From NCBI GenBank assembly GCA_031177795.1, contig JAPSKG010000163.1, positions 1-5,306 of the forward strand: a stretch of 5,306 bases of DNA. The letters are read 5' to 3'. The notes under the pieces were generated by a model that made no database searches, was not told the DNA's origin, and saw only the letters and a list, made by a program, of their open reading frames with translations. A program made the translations under genes and the position numbers. The stretch is from Domibacillus sp. Lineage in GTDB: Bacteria; Bacillota; Bacilli; Bacillales; Domibacillaceae. How positions within the stretch are numbered: position 1 is the first letter of the stretch; the number at the start of each line of letters is the position of its first letter. Below are positions 1-5,306 of the stretch, in pieces.

Positions 1-1
1 G

Positions 2-478
2 CATGTTTATTTGCCGACGGCTTATGTGGAATGGTTTGCGCGAAAAGACAGCGAAGGATTTATTCCAATCGAAACCGACCCGGAATCATGGATCGAGCAC
101 TTAAAGCAATCTCAAAAGCAACAATATAAAAAAGAAATTTCGTTAATGGAAGCTGAGCTTCAAAAGCTAGAGTTGGTATGGGATCTTGAGGAAAAAGCAC
201 GCATCCAACAGTTAAAAGCGTTTGCTGAATCTTTTACAAAGCAGTGGACGAAAAGACAGGACGTTTTTTTTCACTTTCAAATTTTCGATTCTCCGGAAGA
301 AATTGATCAATATATGGTAAAGATATATGAGAAAAACCAGCTGATCGAACGCATCAGCGATCATCTTGGTGTATCGAAAGAAGAGTGGTGGATTATTGCC
401 GCCCATGTATATGAAAATGAGTTTATGAGAAAAAGATTTCATGACCTTTTAACCAATTATGTGGCGGCTACCGTATAA
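2..478 (+). CDS. Unrecognised soluble protein, 3' part only
   Basis: The frame is open from the first bases of the window (codons for H-V-Y-L-P before the TTG at 11) and no ribosome binding site is visible. The true start therefore lies upstream, and the TTG at 11 is probably internal. The visible 159 residues are hydrophilic with no membrane segment. A charged region rich in E, K, Q and L (roughly visible residues 35-80) looks like a long helix or coiled coil. After it comes a more compact part with a DSPEEIDQY stretch and a WWIIAAHVYENEF stretch that could be a small helical domain. I do not recognise the family and assign no function. A strong terminator lies 10-15 bases after the stop codon, so this is the last gene of its transcript. 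Codon use is ordinary for a low-GC Bacillus. The reading frame is secure; the function is unknown. Confidence 0.8.
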   Translation, partial: HVYLPTAYVEWFARKDSEGFIPIETDPESWIEHLKQSQKQQYKKEISLMEAELQKLELVWDLEEKARIQQLKAFAESFTKQWTKRQDVFFHFQIFDSPEEIDQYMVKIYEKNQLIERISDHLGVSKEEWWIIAAHVYENEFMRKRFHDLLTNYVAATV

Positions 479-487
479 TCATCTTTT

Positions 488-524
488 AAAAGCCAGCAGT
501 GCGGAACGCTGGCTTTTTTGTTTT
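488..524 (+). terminator. Intrinsic terminator after the first gene
   Basis: AGCCAGC (491-497) pairs perfectly with GCTGGCT (508-514) around a 10-base loop. A-T pairs with the preceding A run can extend the stem. Six T follow (514-519), then G and four more T. This is a classic Rho-independent terminator, just downstream of the stop at 476-478. Confidence 0.9.
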
Positions 525-547
525 CTTGAAAGATGATCAGCACGGTT

Positions 548-573
548 GTTTGGGTTTAAAAAGAGAAGGGCAT
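548..573 (+). promoter_or_regulatory. Possible sigma-B-type promoter
   Basis: GTTTGG (548-553) and GGGCAT (568-573) are 14 bases apart. This resembles the general-stress sigma-B pattern of Bacillus (GTTT, 12-15 bases, GGGWAW), with one clear mismatch in the second box. It would start transcription near 580 and give a leader of about 75 bases before the gene at 656. A TACAAT hexamer at 594-599 has no good -35 partner. The call is pattern-based and weak. Confidence 0.25.
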
Positions 574-640
574 ATTGGAAAGAAACGGTGAAATACAATA
601 AGAAAACACTTTCTTGCAGATGCAAACGAAAATTCAAGGT

Positions 641-647
641 AAAGGAG
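641..647 (+). promoter_or_regulatory. Ribosome binding site that sets the start at 656
   Basis: AAAGGAG lies 8 bases before ATG 656. It falls inside the longer open frame that begins at TTG 614, and that TTG has no Shine-Dalgarno sequence. The site therefore decides for the shorter protein. Confidence 0.85.
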
Positions 648-655
648 AATGTGTT

Positions 656-1027
656 ATGTATTTTGTGAATGAACATCACGCCGTCAATTATAAATTAACG
701 CTGATTCAATGGCCTTCTGCCGCAAGTGATTTGGAGTATGCTGCAGCTTGTTATATTTTGGCTGTGCCAATGATTTTTGAAAAAATTGTGGATGAACTTG
801 ATAATCATGAAAGCCCAATTGACTGGATTTTAAATTGGGAAGATAAATCCATTGAAAAACCAGTGTACCAGCTGCATATTTCAATGATACAACTTGGGCG
901 GCTGGCCCTTCATCTATGGAATGGATGCGAGCCATTTAATTTATTGGAATGTTTGCACAGCTTGCAGGGTCACCATTATGAAGTTGCCAAAACTGCTATG
1001 GACATCCGAATGGGCCGTGCCGGATAA
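656..1027 (+). CDS. Small DUF6075/DUF2538-like protein of unknown function
   Basis: This gene encodes 123 residues from ATG 656, which has a strong AAAGGAG at ideal distance. The in-frame TTG at 614 is rejected for lack of a binding site. The protein is soluble, with no signal peptide or membrane helix. Its layout resembles small Firmicute proteins I remember as DUF6075 and DUF2538: an N-terminal YFVNEHH..NY, then D.EY.AACYILAVP..FEK (about residues 25-44), an IDW aromatic patch, LGRLALHLWNG (about residues 81-91), and a closing AKTAMDIRMG. No catalytic motif is visible and no function is known to me for these families, so none is given. The gene stands alone between a terminator upstream and an A/T-rich gap downstream. 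A possible sigma-B-type promoter upstream would fit a stress-induced gene. The gene is firm; the family assignment is from memory and moderate. Confidence 0.8.
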   Translation: MYFVNEHHAVNYKLTLIQWPSAASDLEYAAACYILAVPMIFEKIVDELDNHESPIDWILNWEDKSIEKPVYQLHISMIQLGRLALHLWNGCEPFNLLECLHSLQGHHYEVAKTAMDIRMGRAG

Positions 1028-1488
1028 CCAATTTTGATTAAAAAAGGAAACTAAACTGAACGAAGGTAATGCAGCCGGAATCAGGACTCTAATAAAGAAA
1101 TTTATTTTTTCTGGCTGAAAACAAAAAATTCCGATTTAAATAGCGTGTTTTAGGACTAGCTTTTCAAAAATTAGGCAAGCATGAAGAAAAGCAGTGAGAA
1201 AGTTAATGTAAAAATCAGGTTACGCAGCTTAAAACAGAAAACAGCTGCTGTTGATGCCTGCTTATTTTCACAATGATATTTAGCTTTTTCCATCGCCGGT
1301 AGCCCAGGCATTTATGGAACCGGTTAAAACACCTGTTTATGTTCGCCTATTTTGCATCCTTGTTTGATGACCAGCAAATTGTTTTCAAAGGGTACTTATG
1401 TTTCAACAAGTTTTTTAATCGAAACAGCGAATGGAAGACGTGACTCTGCTCTCGATAAGCTGCAGCCTGGAAGCACAATGGGGCATGT
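1028..1488. other. A/T-rich stretch without an intact gene
   Basis: No credible complete gene is seen. The left part holds a possible fold at 1072-1117: CAGCCGGAA pairs with TTCTGGCTG (one G-U pair), enclosing a small AATAAA-GAAA-TTTATT hairpin. No T run follows, so it is not a normal terminator. AACAGC-T-GCTGTT at 1240-1252 is an interrupted palindrome. A 31-codon frame at 1181-1276 (+) has only a poor binding site. The right part (about 1279-1460, minus strand) resembles the 3' end of the lysE-type gene and is listed separately. Confidence 0.6.
1279..1460 (-). pseudogene. Possible relic of a second LysE-family gene, 3' end
   Basis: Fifteen bases, GCTTTTTCCATCGCC, occur at 1283-1297 and again at 1857-1871, where they encode the A-M-E-K-A near the C-terminus of the intact LysE-type exporter. 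The likeness goes further in the same order. ACCTGT with a nearby TTAAAAC, then CGCCT, then AAACAGCG appear in both places. The distance from the 15-mer to AAACAGCG is 124 bases here and 118 in the intact gene. Weaker similarity continues to about 1460. Read on the minus strand, the relic has stops and small insertions or deletions and no usable frame. It would be the remains of a tandem, same-orientation paralogue. The alignment was made by eye, and chance similarity in A/T-rich DNA is not excluded. Confidence 0.4.
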
Positions 1489-1758
1489 TTGCACCGGTTC
1501 TTTACAAATCAGAGTCTAAAAGAAAAAGGAGTGTTAGCGATTTTTATGGGAATCTGGGTCGGCTTAACGATGCCGGCTATGTTAATGTTTGCTTTTTGGC
1601 TGATGCAGCCGATTGTGATTCAAGACCAAACAGGTTTTAGCATGATTGTAGTTGCAATTCTGGCAGGTGTAACGGATATTTATATTGGCGTGTTAATTCT
1701 AGAAAAAAAGGTTTTGCCGCTGCTGGAAAAACGAAAGAAAAAAAGGCTTGTCCCATAA
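1489..1758 (+). CDS. Small two-helix membrane protein, unknown function
   Basis: The frame gives 89 residues from TTG 1489. Two hydrophobic segments are clear: about residues 15-39 (rich in W, M, F, G) and about 50-71. A short polar QDQTG loop separates them. The basic tail, EKRKKKR, suggests the C-terminus is cytoplasmic and hence the N-terminus too. The start is uncertain. TTG 1489 has only a weak G-rich stretch before it. ATG 1546 (70 residues) has a good AAAGGAG at 1525-1531 but 14 bases away, and it would trim the first helix. I prefer 1489 because SLKEKG before the helix looks like real protein. The overlapping +3-frame reading at 1431-1640 is Cys- and Ser-rich with no sensible fold and is taken as a shadow. 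The family is not recognised. The gene may be a real small membrane protein or the end of a shortened one. Confidence 0.5.
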   Translation: MHRFFTNQSLKEKGVLAIFMGIWVGLTMPAMLMFAFWLMQPIVIQDQTGFSMIVVAILAGVTDIYIGVLILEKKVLPLLEKRKKKRLVP

Positions 1759-1803
1759 CCAGGAAAAGTGCTTTGCTTCTTGTAGGAGTAAGGCTTTTCT
1801 TAT

Positions 1804-1838
1804 GAAAAAAACTCTTGAAACTGTTAATTCAAGAGTTT
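1804..1838 (-). terminator. Terminator of the LysE-family gene
   Basis: On the minus strand AAACTCTTGAA pairs with TTCAAGAGTTT (11 pairs, 1809-1819 with 1828-1838) around an 8-base loop. Seven T follow (the A run at 1804-1810). It lies 9 bases after the stop of the minus-strand gene. On the plus strand the following T stretch is broken (TTTAATTATTATTA), so any use by the convergent gene would be weaker. Confidence 0.85.
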
Positions 1839-1846
1839 AATTATTA

Positions 1847-2482
1847 TTAGTGATTCGCTTTTTCCATCGCCAGCTTGATGCCAAAGCCAATTAAAACAAC
1901 ACCTGTAATTCCTTCCATAACCGCCTGGGCTTTCGGCTGTTTCATAAATGCACTGATTTGGTTAAGAAGCAGCACGTAAAACAAAAACCAAACAGCGGTT
2001 AAAACCGTGTAAGTGATGCCCATAAGTAAAAACGGAACCAGCGTGCTTGTCCCGGCATCTACAAACTGGGGAAGAAACGTAAAAAAGAAAACTGCGACTT
2101 TCGGGTTCAGCAAATTTGTTAAAAAGCCTTGTTTAAAACAAGAAGTGGTTTTGTTGTACTTGCTGACTGTTTCTATGTTTCCGGAAACGATGCCCTGGTT
2201 TTTCCATAAGTTCCATACTGTTTTGATTCCAAGGTAAATTAAATAAACAGCACCCACATATTTAAAAACATTAAAAAAAACGGCAGATTTTACAATCAAG
2301 GCAGATATGCCCAATACTGCTGCAGAGGTGTGAATGAGAAGGGCGCAGCAAGTGCCAGAAGCTGTTTTTAAGCCCCCGGTTTTCCCGACAGCCAGAGTGT
2401 TTTTTGTAGCAATAGCTGTGTCCGGTCCTGGCAAAATAATAAGCAGTATGCACATGACAACATACAAATAAAAATTTTCCAT
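1847..2482 (-). CDS. LysE/RhtB-family amino-acid (or related) exporter
   Basis: This gene encodes a 211-residue integral membrane protein, the usual size for LysE/RhtB transporters, which export amino acids or similar small molecules using the proton gradient. Landmarks are LPGPD at residues 17-21, the glycine-rich G33KTGG...ASG43 segment, LIYLGIK at 81-87, and NLLNPK at 123-128 followed by FFFTFLPQF. About six hydrophobic segments cover most of the chain. ATG 2482 is chosen because AAGGAG (2493-2498) is 10 bases away; TTG 2488 would leave only 4. The substrate cannot be read from the sequence, and family members also export compounds other than amino acids. The gene is a single transcription unit: divergent from the gene at 2616, convergent with the small membrane protein, and closed by its own terminator. 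No LysG/ArgP-type regulator is adjacent. A related relic may lie at 1279-1460. Confidence 0.93.
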   Translation of the reverse strand: MENFYLYVVMCILLIILPGPDTAIATKNTLAVGKTGGLKTASGTCCALLIHTSAAVLGISALIVKSAVFFNVFKYVGAVYLIYLGIKTVWNLWKNQGIVSGNIETVSKYNKTTSCFKQGFLTNLLNPKVAVFFFTFLPQFVDAGTSTLVPFLLMGITYTVLTAVWFLFYVLLLNQISAFMKQPKAQAVMEGITGVVLIGFGIKLAMEKANH

Positions 2483-2492
2483 TTTCAATCAT

Positions 2493-2498
2493 CTCCTT
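2493..2498 (-). promoter_or_regulatory. Ribosome binding site of the LysE-family gene
   Basis: AAGGAG on the minus strand lies 10 bases before ATG 2482 and only 4 before TTG 2488. This favours the ATG and the 211-residue product. Confidence 0.75.
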
Positions 2499-2615
2499 GG
2501 ATGTCCCTTATGTTTACTGTATCACAGACAAATGCTGGGATAAATAGGATGCCGATAAAAAGAACGAGGTTTTATTTTATTTGAAAAGGCAACAATACCC
2601 GTGAGGTGATTTTAA

Positions 2616-2936
2616 ATGAAACGCACAAAAACGCTGGCGGAGTTCATGGAATTTGCCCATTCGGCAGAAGGAAAGAAAAAATTGTTAACAAGCCAGCAGG
2701 AAAGTACGTCTCCGGACTTACTGATTGGCGACGAAGACACTGGTGCAGCAAGTGTCAGTGTTACGCTCCTGGCACTGCTTGAATCCGGCAAAGAATCTAT
2801 GTTTTTCTCAGCTGCCTATGAAGATGAAAAAAAGTATAACGAAGCTATAAGAGAGTTGCAAAAGCTTGAAGAAACCATTCCATCCGAAAAAGTGGAACCT
2901 TCTGAAATTGATAAAAGAACTGGAGAAACTTCTTAA
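2616..2936 (+). CDS. Small acidic protein, unrecognised
   Basis: ATG 2616 has GAGGTGA (2603-2609) 6 bases upstream, an excellent match to the 16S rRNA tail, so the start is secure. The 106-residue product is soluble. It begins basic (MKRTKTLAEFMEF, then GKKKLL), passes through an acidic GDEDTG stretch (about residues 38-43) and a small hydrophobic helix (SVSVTLLALLESG, about 46-58), and ends in an acidic helical tail rich in E and K with likely coiled-coil character. No signal peptide, metal-binding pattern or catalytic motif is seen. I do not recognise the family. The gene is monocistronic: it is divergent from the LysE-type gene with about 130 bases between, and a perfect 13-bp terminator follows within 10 bases. 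Confidence 0.85.
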   Translation: MKRTKTLAEFMEFAHSAEGKKKLLTSQQESTSPDLLIGDEDTGAASVSVTLLALLESGKESMFFSAAYEDEKKYNEAIRELQKLEETIPSEKVEPSEIDKRTGETS

Positions 2937-2943
2937 TTTCAGC

Positions 2944-2977
2944 AAAAAGCCTCTTTTGTGCAAGAAAGAGGCTTTTT
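2944..2977 (+). terminator. Strong intrinsic terminator, possibly bidirectional
   Basis: AAAAAGCCTCTTT (2944-2956) pairs without mismatch with AAAGAGGCTTTTT (2965-2977) around an 8-base loop. The A and T arms supply a T run on either strand. It ends the 106-residue protein gene and could also stop leftward transcription from the gap to its right. Confidence 0.93.
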
Positions 2978-3308
2978 ATAGTGTAAACAAAATGGCTATA
3001 GCGCTTTTGGTAAATCTTTTACATAAAATCGTTTCCTTTATCTATCAAAGCTTGCTGAACCTCCCTCAAAAAAGTTTTCACAAAAGTTTTCAATAGGCTT
3101 TTTACACATAGCTTTTTTCTTTGGCTCATGTTTTCCTTTATCTTTCCTTGAAACTATTTTAAAAAAACCTTTACTACAAAGTTTTTGCAAAGATGGATGA
3201 GTTATTTTAAAAAGGTTTTCGCACAGGTTTAATACTTGCAGATAAGATGGTGCAGGAGTTTTAAAGCGCTAAATAAACTTTTTATGCGTGAAACCTTTAA
3301 AAAGAGCT

Positions 3309-3727
3309 TTATTTAGCTGACTGACGTTCTGTAATAAAAAAAAGTACAGTTGGAATATTTGGGAATTTTTCTAAAGTTTTTATTGAAGAAATCGTTTCTA
3401 GCTCCGTTTCCTTTTTTTGCGTATAGTCCTTGATATAACAGCTTTTTCTCTGTTTAAAATACAGACGCAAAAGTTTATCTGGAAGCTGTATTTCCATTTT
3501 AACAGTCTTTTTACATTTAAAAATAAAAAACACTTTTTTAGAAAAATATTGTAATTGAAAATAAAGCTTTGTACAATAAACAAAGTAATGAAACCGCTTG
3601 TAAAACCCTCTGTGTTTCCACAAAATCGGCTGCTTTTACTTTTTCCAAAACCAGGTTTATGGATCCAGTTAAACAGTTTTGCCGCAATGTACTTGTCTGT
3701 AAAAACAGAAACAGCATTTTTTTTGCA
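3309..3727 (-). pseudogene. Possible broken alpha/beta-hydrolase gene
   Basis: Two minus-strand frames carry pieces in the order expected of an alpha/beta-hydrolase. The first, open from 3727 to 3398, reads YIAAKLFNWIHKPGFGKSKSS; PGFGKS is encoded at 3638-3655. This resembles the common (Y)DRPGxGxS turn after the early beta strands, with D-R replaced by H-K. The second frame, 3623 to 3309, ends with QLPDKLLRLYFKQ, then ELETISSIKTLEKFPNIPTVLFFITER. This resembles the cap region and the P-x-I-P-hydrophobic strand before the catalytic Asp. The segment between, which should hold the GxSxG nucleophile, is too short and lacks it. No start codon with a binding site and no His-containing end are seen. 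I infer a gene damaged by frameshift and deletion. The reading was made by eye; chance is possible. Confidence 0.35.
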
Positions 3728-3745
3728 TTAAAGTAATCTGTAACG

Positions 3746-3759
3746 TGTAAACGTTTCTG
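3746..3759 (+). promoter_or_regulatory. cre-like site (CcpA) upstream of glgC
   Basis: TGTAAACGTTTCTG matches the Bacillus cre consensus TGWAARCGYTWNCW at 12 of 14 positions, including the central CG. It lies about 190 bases before glgC. TTGCAT (3723-3728) with TGTAAA (3746-3751) at 17-base spacing could be a weak sigma-A promoter overlapped by the site. Control of glycogen synthesis by carbon supply would make sense, but no binding is shown. Confidence 0.35.
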
Positions 3760-3932
3760 CTAAAGGATCATGAGACCATGGCCTATCGGCTGTTTTTAAT
3801 GAACGTCTTTAATTTAATGCAACCGCTTGCTTATTCAGGCTATGAAAGTCACCCAGTTATTTAAAACAATAAAAGGGCAAAAAATTAACAAAGCCAAGTA
3901 TCTTGTTAAACCACGCTTTAATTTATATAGAA

Positions 3933-3939
3933 AAAGGAG
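3933..3939 (+). promoter_or_regulatory. Ribosome binding site that sets the glgC start
   Basis: AAAGGAG lies 10 bases before ATG 3950. The same frame is open upstream to TTG 3827, but those 41 codons have no binding site and no likeness to GlgC. The start at 3950 also aligns with the N-terminus of Bacillus GlgC. Confidence 0.9.
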
Positions 3940-3949
3940 ACTGAATATT

Positions 3950-5104
3950 ATGAAAAATCAAAAATGTGTAGCTATGCTTCTGGCAGGAGGAAAAGGAAGC
4001 CGATTAAGAGAGTTAACGGAAAACCTGGCAAAGCCAGCTGTTCCATTTGGCGGAAAATACCGCATTATCGATTTCCCGCTTTCTAATTGCGCAAACTCTG
4101 GCATTCATACAGTAGGTGTATTGACGCAGTATCAGCCTCTTGTATTAAATTCGTATATTGGAAATGGAAGAGCGTGGAACCTTGACCGCCGTGATGGCGG
4201 AGTGACTGTTTTGCCTCCATATGCAAGCGCTTCAGATATGAACTGGTATACAGGAACAGCCAGCGCCATTTACCAGAACATTAACTATCTTCATGAGCAT
4301 AATCCAGAGCACGTGTTGATTTTGTCGGGAGATCATATCTACAAAATGGATTATGACTTAATGTTAGATTATCATATTGCAAAAGATGCAGACGCGACCA
4401 TTTCTGTGATGGAAGTTCCCTGGAATGAAGCCAGCCGTTTCGGTATTATGAATACAGATGAAAAGCACAGGGTCACACACTTTGACGAAAAGCCCGAAAA
4501 GCCGGAAAGCAATTTGGCTTCAATGGGGATATATATTTTTAAATGGCCTGTTTTAAAAAAGTATTTGGAGCAAGACGCAAACAACCCAGATTCAGCGAAT
4601 GATTTTGGCAAAAACATCATTCCAGCTATGCTGGCAGATAACCAAAAGCTAACCGCTTATTCATTTAAAGGTTATTGGAAAGATGTTGGCACAATCGAAA
4701 GCCTGTGGGAGGCGAACATGGATTTGCTGGACCGTGAAAATGAAATGAATCTGTATCATTCATCCTGGCCGATTTATTCAGCAGGCAAGTGCCTGCCGCC
4801 TCAAGTTGCAGGACCGAATGCAGTGGTAAACCACTCTATTTTAAATGAAGGCTGCATGATTGACGGAGAAATCCATTATTCTGTTGTGTCACAGAATGTG
4901 ATTGTTCAAACAAATGCAATTGTAAAAGATTCAGTGCTGATGCCAAACGTATCTATTGAAAGTGGAGCTTTTATCGAGCGGGCGATCGTGATGGAAAACG
5001 TTTGCGTGCCGAAAAATACTGTAATCCGAAATGAATCAACGGAAATCCTGCTGATTACAGAAAGCTTTTTGGCAAAATATGAAGAAAAACAAGTCATGGT
5101 TTAA
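3950..5104 (+). CDS. glgC: Glucose-1-phosphate adenylyltransferase (ADP-glucose pyrophosphorylase)
   Basis: This enzyme makes ADP-glucose and pyrophosphate from ATP and glucose-1-phosphate, the committed step of bacterial glycogen synthesis in the cytoplasm. The protein has 384 residues, close to the roughly 380 of B. subtilis GlgC, and reads like it throughout. Visible motifs are the nucleotide-binding LLAGGKGSRL (10-19), KPAVPFGGKYRIIDF (28-42), SNCANSG (45-51), LTQYQ (58-62), GGVTVLPPY (83-91), the catalytic-site SGDHIYKMDY (126-135, with D128 matching Asp142 of the E. coli enzyme), FDEKP with K181 at the sugar-phosphate lysine, and GYWKDVGT. A left-handed beta-helix with hexapeptide-like repeats follows (about 290-370). 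Nothing essential is missing. In bacilli glgC normally sits in glgBCDAP, with glgD directly behind it. Here neither glgB upstream nor glgD within 200 bases downstream is present. A cre-like site upstream suggests catabolite control. Confidence 0.97.
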   Translation: MKNQKCVAMLLAGGKGSRLRELTENLAKPAVPFGGKYRIIDFPLSNCANSGIHTVGVLTQYQPLVLNSYIGNGRAWNLDRRDGGVTVLPPYASASDMNWYTGTASAIYQNINYLHEHNPEHVLILSGDHIYKMDYDLMLDYHIAKDADATISVMEVPWNEASRFGIMNTDEKHRVTHFDEKPEKPESNLASMGIYIFKWPVLKKYLEQDANNPDSANDFGKNIIPAMLADNQKLTAYSFKGYWKDVGTIESLWEANMDLLDRENEMNLYHSSWPIYSAGKCLPPQVAGPNAVVNHSILNEGCMIDGEIHYSVVSQNVIVQTNAIVKDSVLMPNVSIESGAFIERAIVMENVCVPKNTVIRNESTEILLITESFLAKYEEKQVMV

Positions 5105-5306
5105 GAAAAATCCATTGCTGAGCGTTTTTTTACTTGAAACGGTATAAAGGTTAAAAAATATTATTAAACAAGGAAGCTTTTTATATAAAAATGTGAATAA
5201 AGAGCTTTACCGGGTCATAATGATAATGTAACCGGTTAAATTCGGTAATAAATTCAGCTTTCAAAAAGTTTAGCATCAATTTTTATTTAAAATAAAGCAA
5301 TTGAGC
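5105..5306. other. Gene-free A/T-rich end of the window
   Basis: There is no reading frame with a binding site and no clear terminator behind glgC. A T7 run (5124-5130) follows TGAGCG, but the only hairpin there is a weak CGTTT/AAACG. TTTTTATATAAAAA (5178-5191) is a perfect palindrome made only of A and T. ACCGG and CCGGT (about 5209-5235) flank a TCATAATGATAATG core and could be an imperfect operator or a weak hairpin. Nothing here can be named. Confidence 0.5.

Larger units (their letters stand above)
2978..3949. other. Long A/T-rich gap before glgC
   Basis: There is no intact gene in about 970 bases. The right half carries the alpha/beta-hydrolase-like relic (about 3309-3727, minus) and a cre-like site. 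AAAAGTTTTCA is repeated at 3070-3080 and 3082-3092, one 12-base period. Two short frames with fair binding sites exist: 36 codons on the minus strand (3129 down to 3019, basic product, AAAGGA 5 bases before ATG) and 28 codons on the plus strand (3778-3864, AAAGGA 10 bases before ATG). Neither can be called a gene from sequence alone. Runs of T and A are frequent, as expected of sequence drifting without selection. Confidence 0.6.

Noticed and set aside
614..655. Upstream in-frame TTG start for the gene at 656
   Set aside because: There is no binding site before TTG 614, while AAAGGAG lies 8 bases before ATG 656, inside the extension.
1181..1276. 31-codon plus-strand frame (MKKSSEK...)
   Set aside because: The binding site is poor, the product has no recognisable feature, and its end runs up to the lysE-like relic.
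1431..1640. 69-codon plus-strand frame
   Set aside because: It overlaps the membrane-protein frame; its Cys/Ser-rich product has no recognisable fold and ATG 1431 has no binding site.
2013..2237. Plus-strand frame opposite the LysE-type gene
   Set aside because: It is an antisense shadow of a strongly supported coding region, with no binding site.
3061..3092. AAAAGTTTTCA direct repeat as a repeat array or replication-type iteron
   Set aside because: There are only two copies in A/T-rich drift, with no DnaA boxes or spacer pattern; too little to call an array or an origin.
2866..3096. 76-codon plus-strand frame
   Set aside because: It runs through the strong terminator at 2944-2977 and overlaps the end of the gene at 2616 in another frame.
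3901..3931. TTGTTA ... TATAGA promoter directly before glgC
   Set aside because: Transcription would start at about 3938, within the ribosome binding site, so this would not give a translatable leader.
3827..3949. N-terminal extension of glgC from TTG 3827
   Set aside because: The 41 extra residues do not resemble GlgC and have no binding site; ATG 3950 has one and matches the known N-terminus.

Overview
The window looks like chromosomal DNA from a low-GC Firmicute of the Bacillus group. The supporting signs are the A/T-rich composition, strong AAGGAG-type ribosome binding sites, TTG/ATG start ambiguities, hairpin-plus-T-run terminators, and a glucose-1-phosphate adenylyltransferase (GlgC) that reads very like the Bacillus subtilis enzyme. 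No tRNA, rRNA, CRISPR array, transposase or phage structural gene is visible.

Layout, left to right. (1) The 3' part of an unrecognised, coiled-coil-like cytoplasmic protein (2-478, +) ends at a clear terminator. (2) A small soluble protein with a DUF6075/DUF2538-like look (656-1027, +) starts behind a strong RBS, with a possible sigma-B-type promoter upstream. (3) An A/T-rich stretch (1028-1488) has no convincing intact gene, but its minus strand from about 1279 to 1460 resembles the 3' end of the intact LysE-family gene nearby, so it may be a decayed paralogue. (4) A small two-helix membrane protein (about 1489-1758, +) converges on an intact LysE/RhtB-family exporter (1847-2482, -), with a terminator hairpin between them. 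(5) A small acidic unrecognised protein (2616-2936, +) ends at a 13-bp terminator. (6) Almost 1 kb (2978-3949) is without an intact gene. On its minus strand, about 3309-3727 carries pieces, in two frames, that read like a broken alpha/beta-hydrolase. (7) glgC (3950-5104, +) has a cre-like site about 200 bp upstream. (8) The last 200 bases hold no gene, so the glgD that usually follows glgC directly in bacilli is not there.

The genes do not form an operon or an evident pathway. Each recognisable unit has its own signals. The clearest function is glycogen precursor (ADP-glucose) synthesis by GlgC, and next is small-molecule export by the LysE-type protein. The main feature of interest is low coding density, roughly 60 percent, with two gene relics in the gaps. 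I see no convincing new multi-gene system here.
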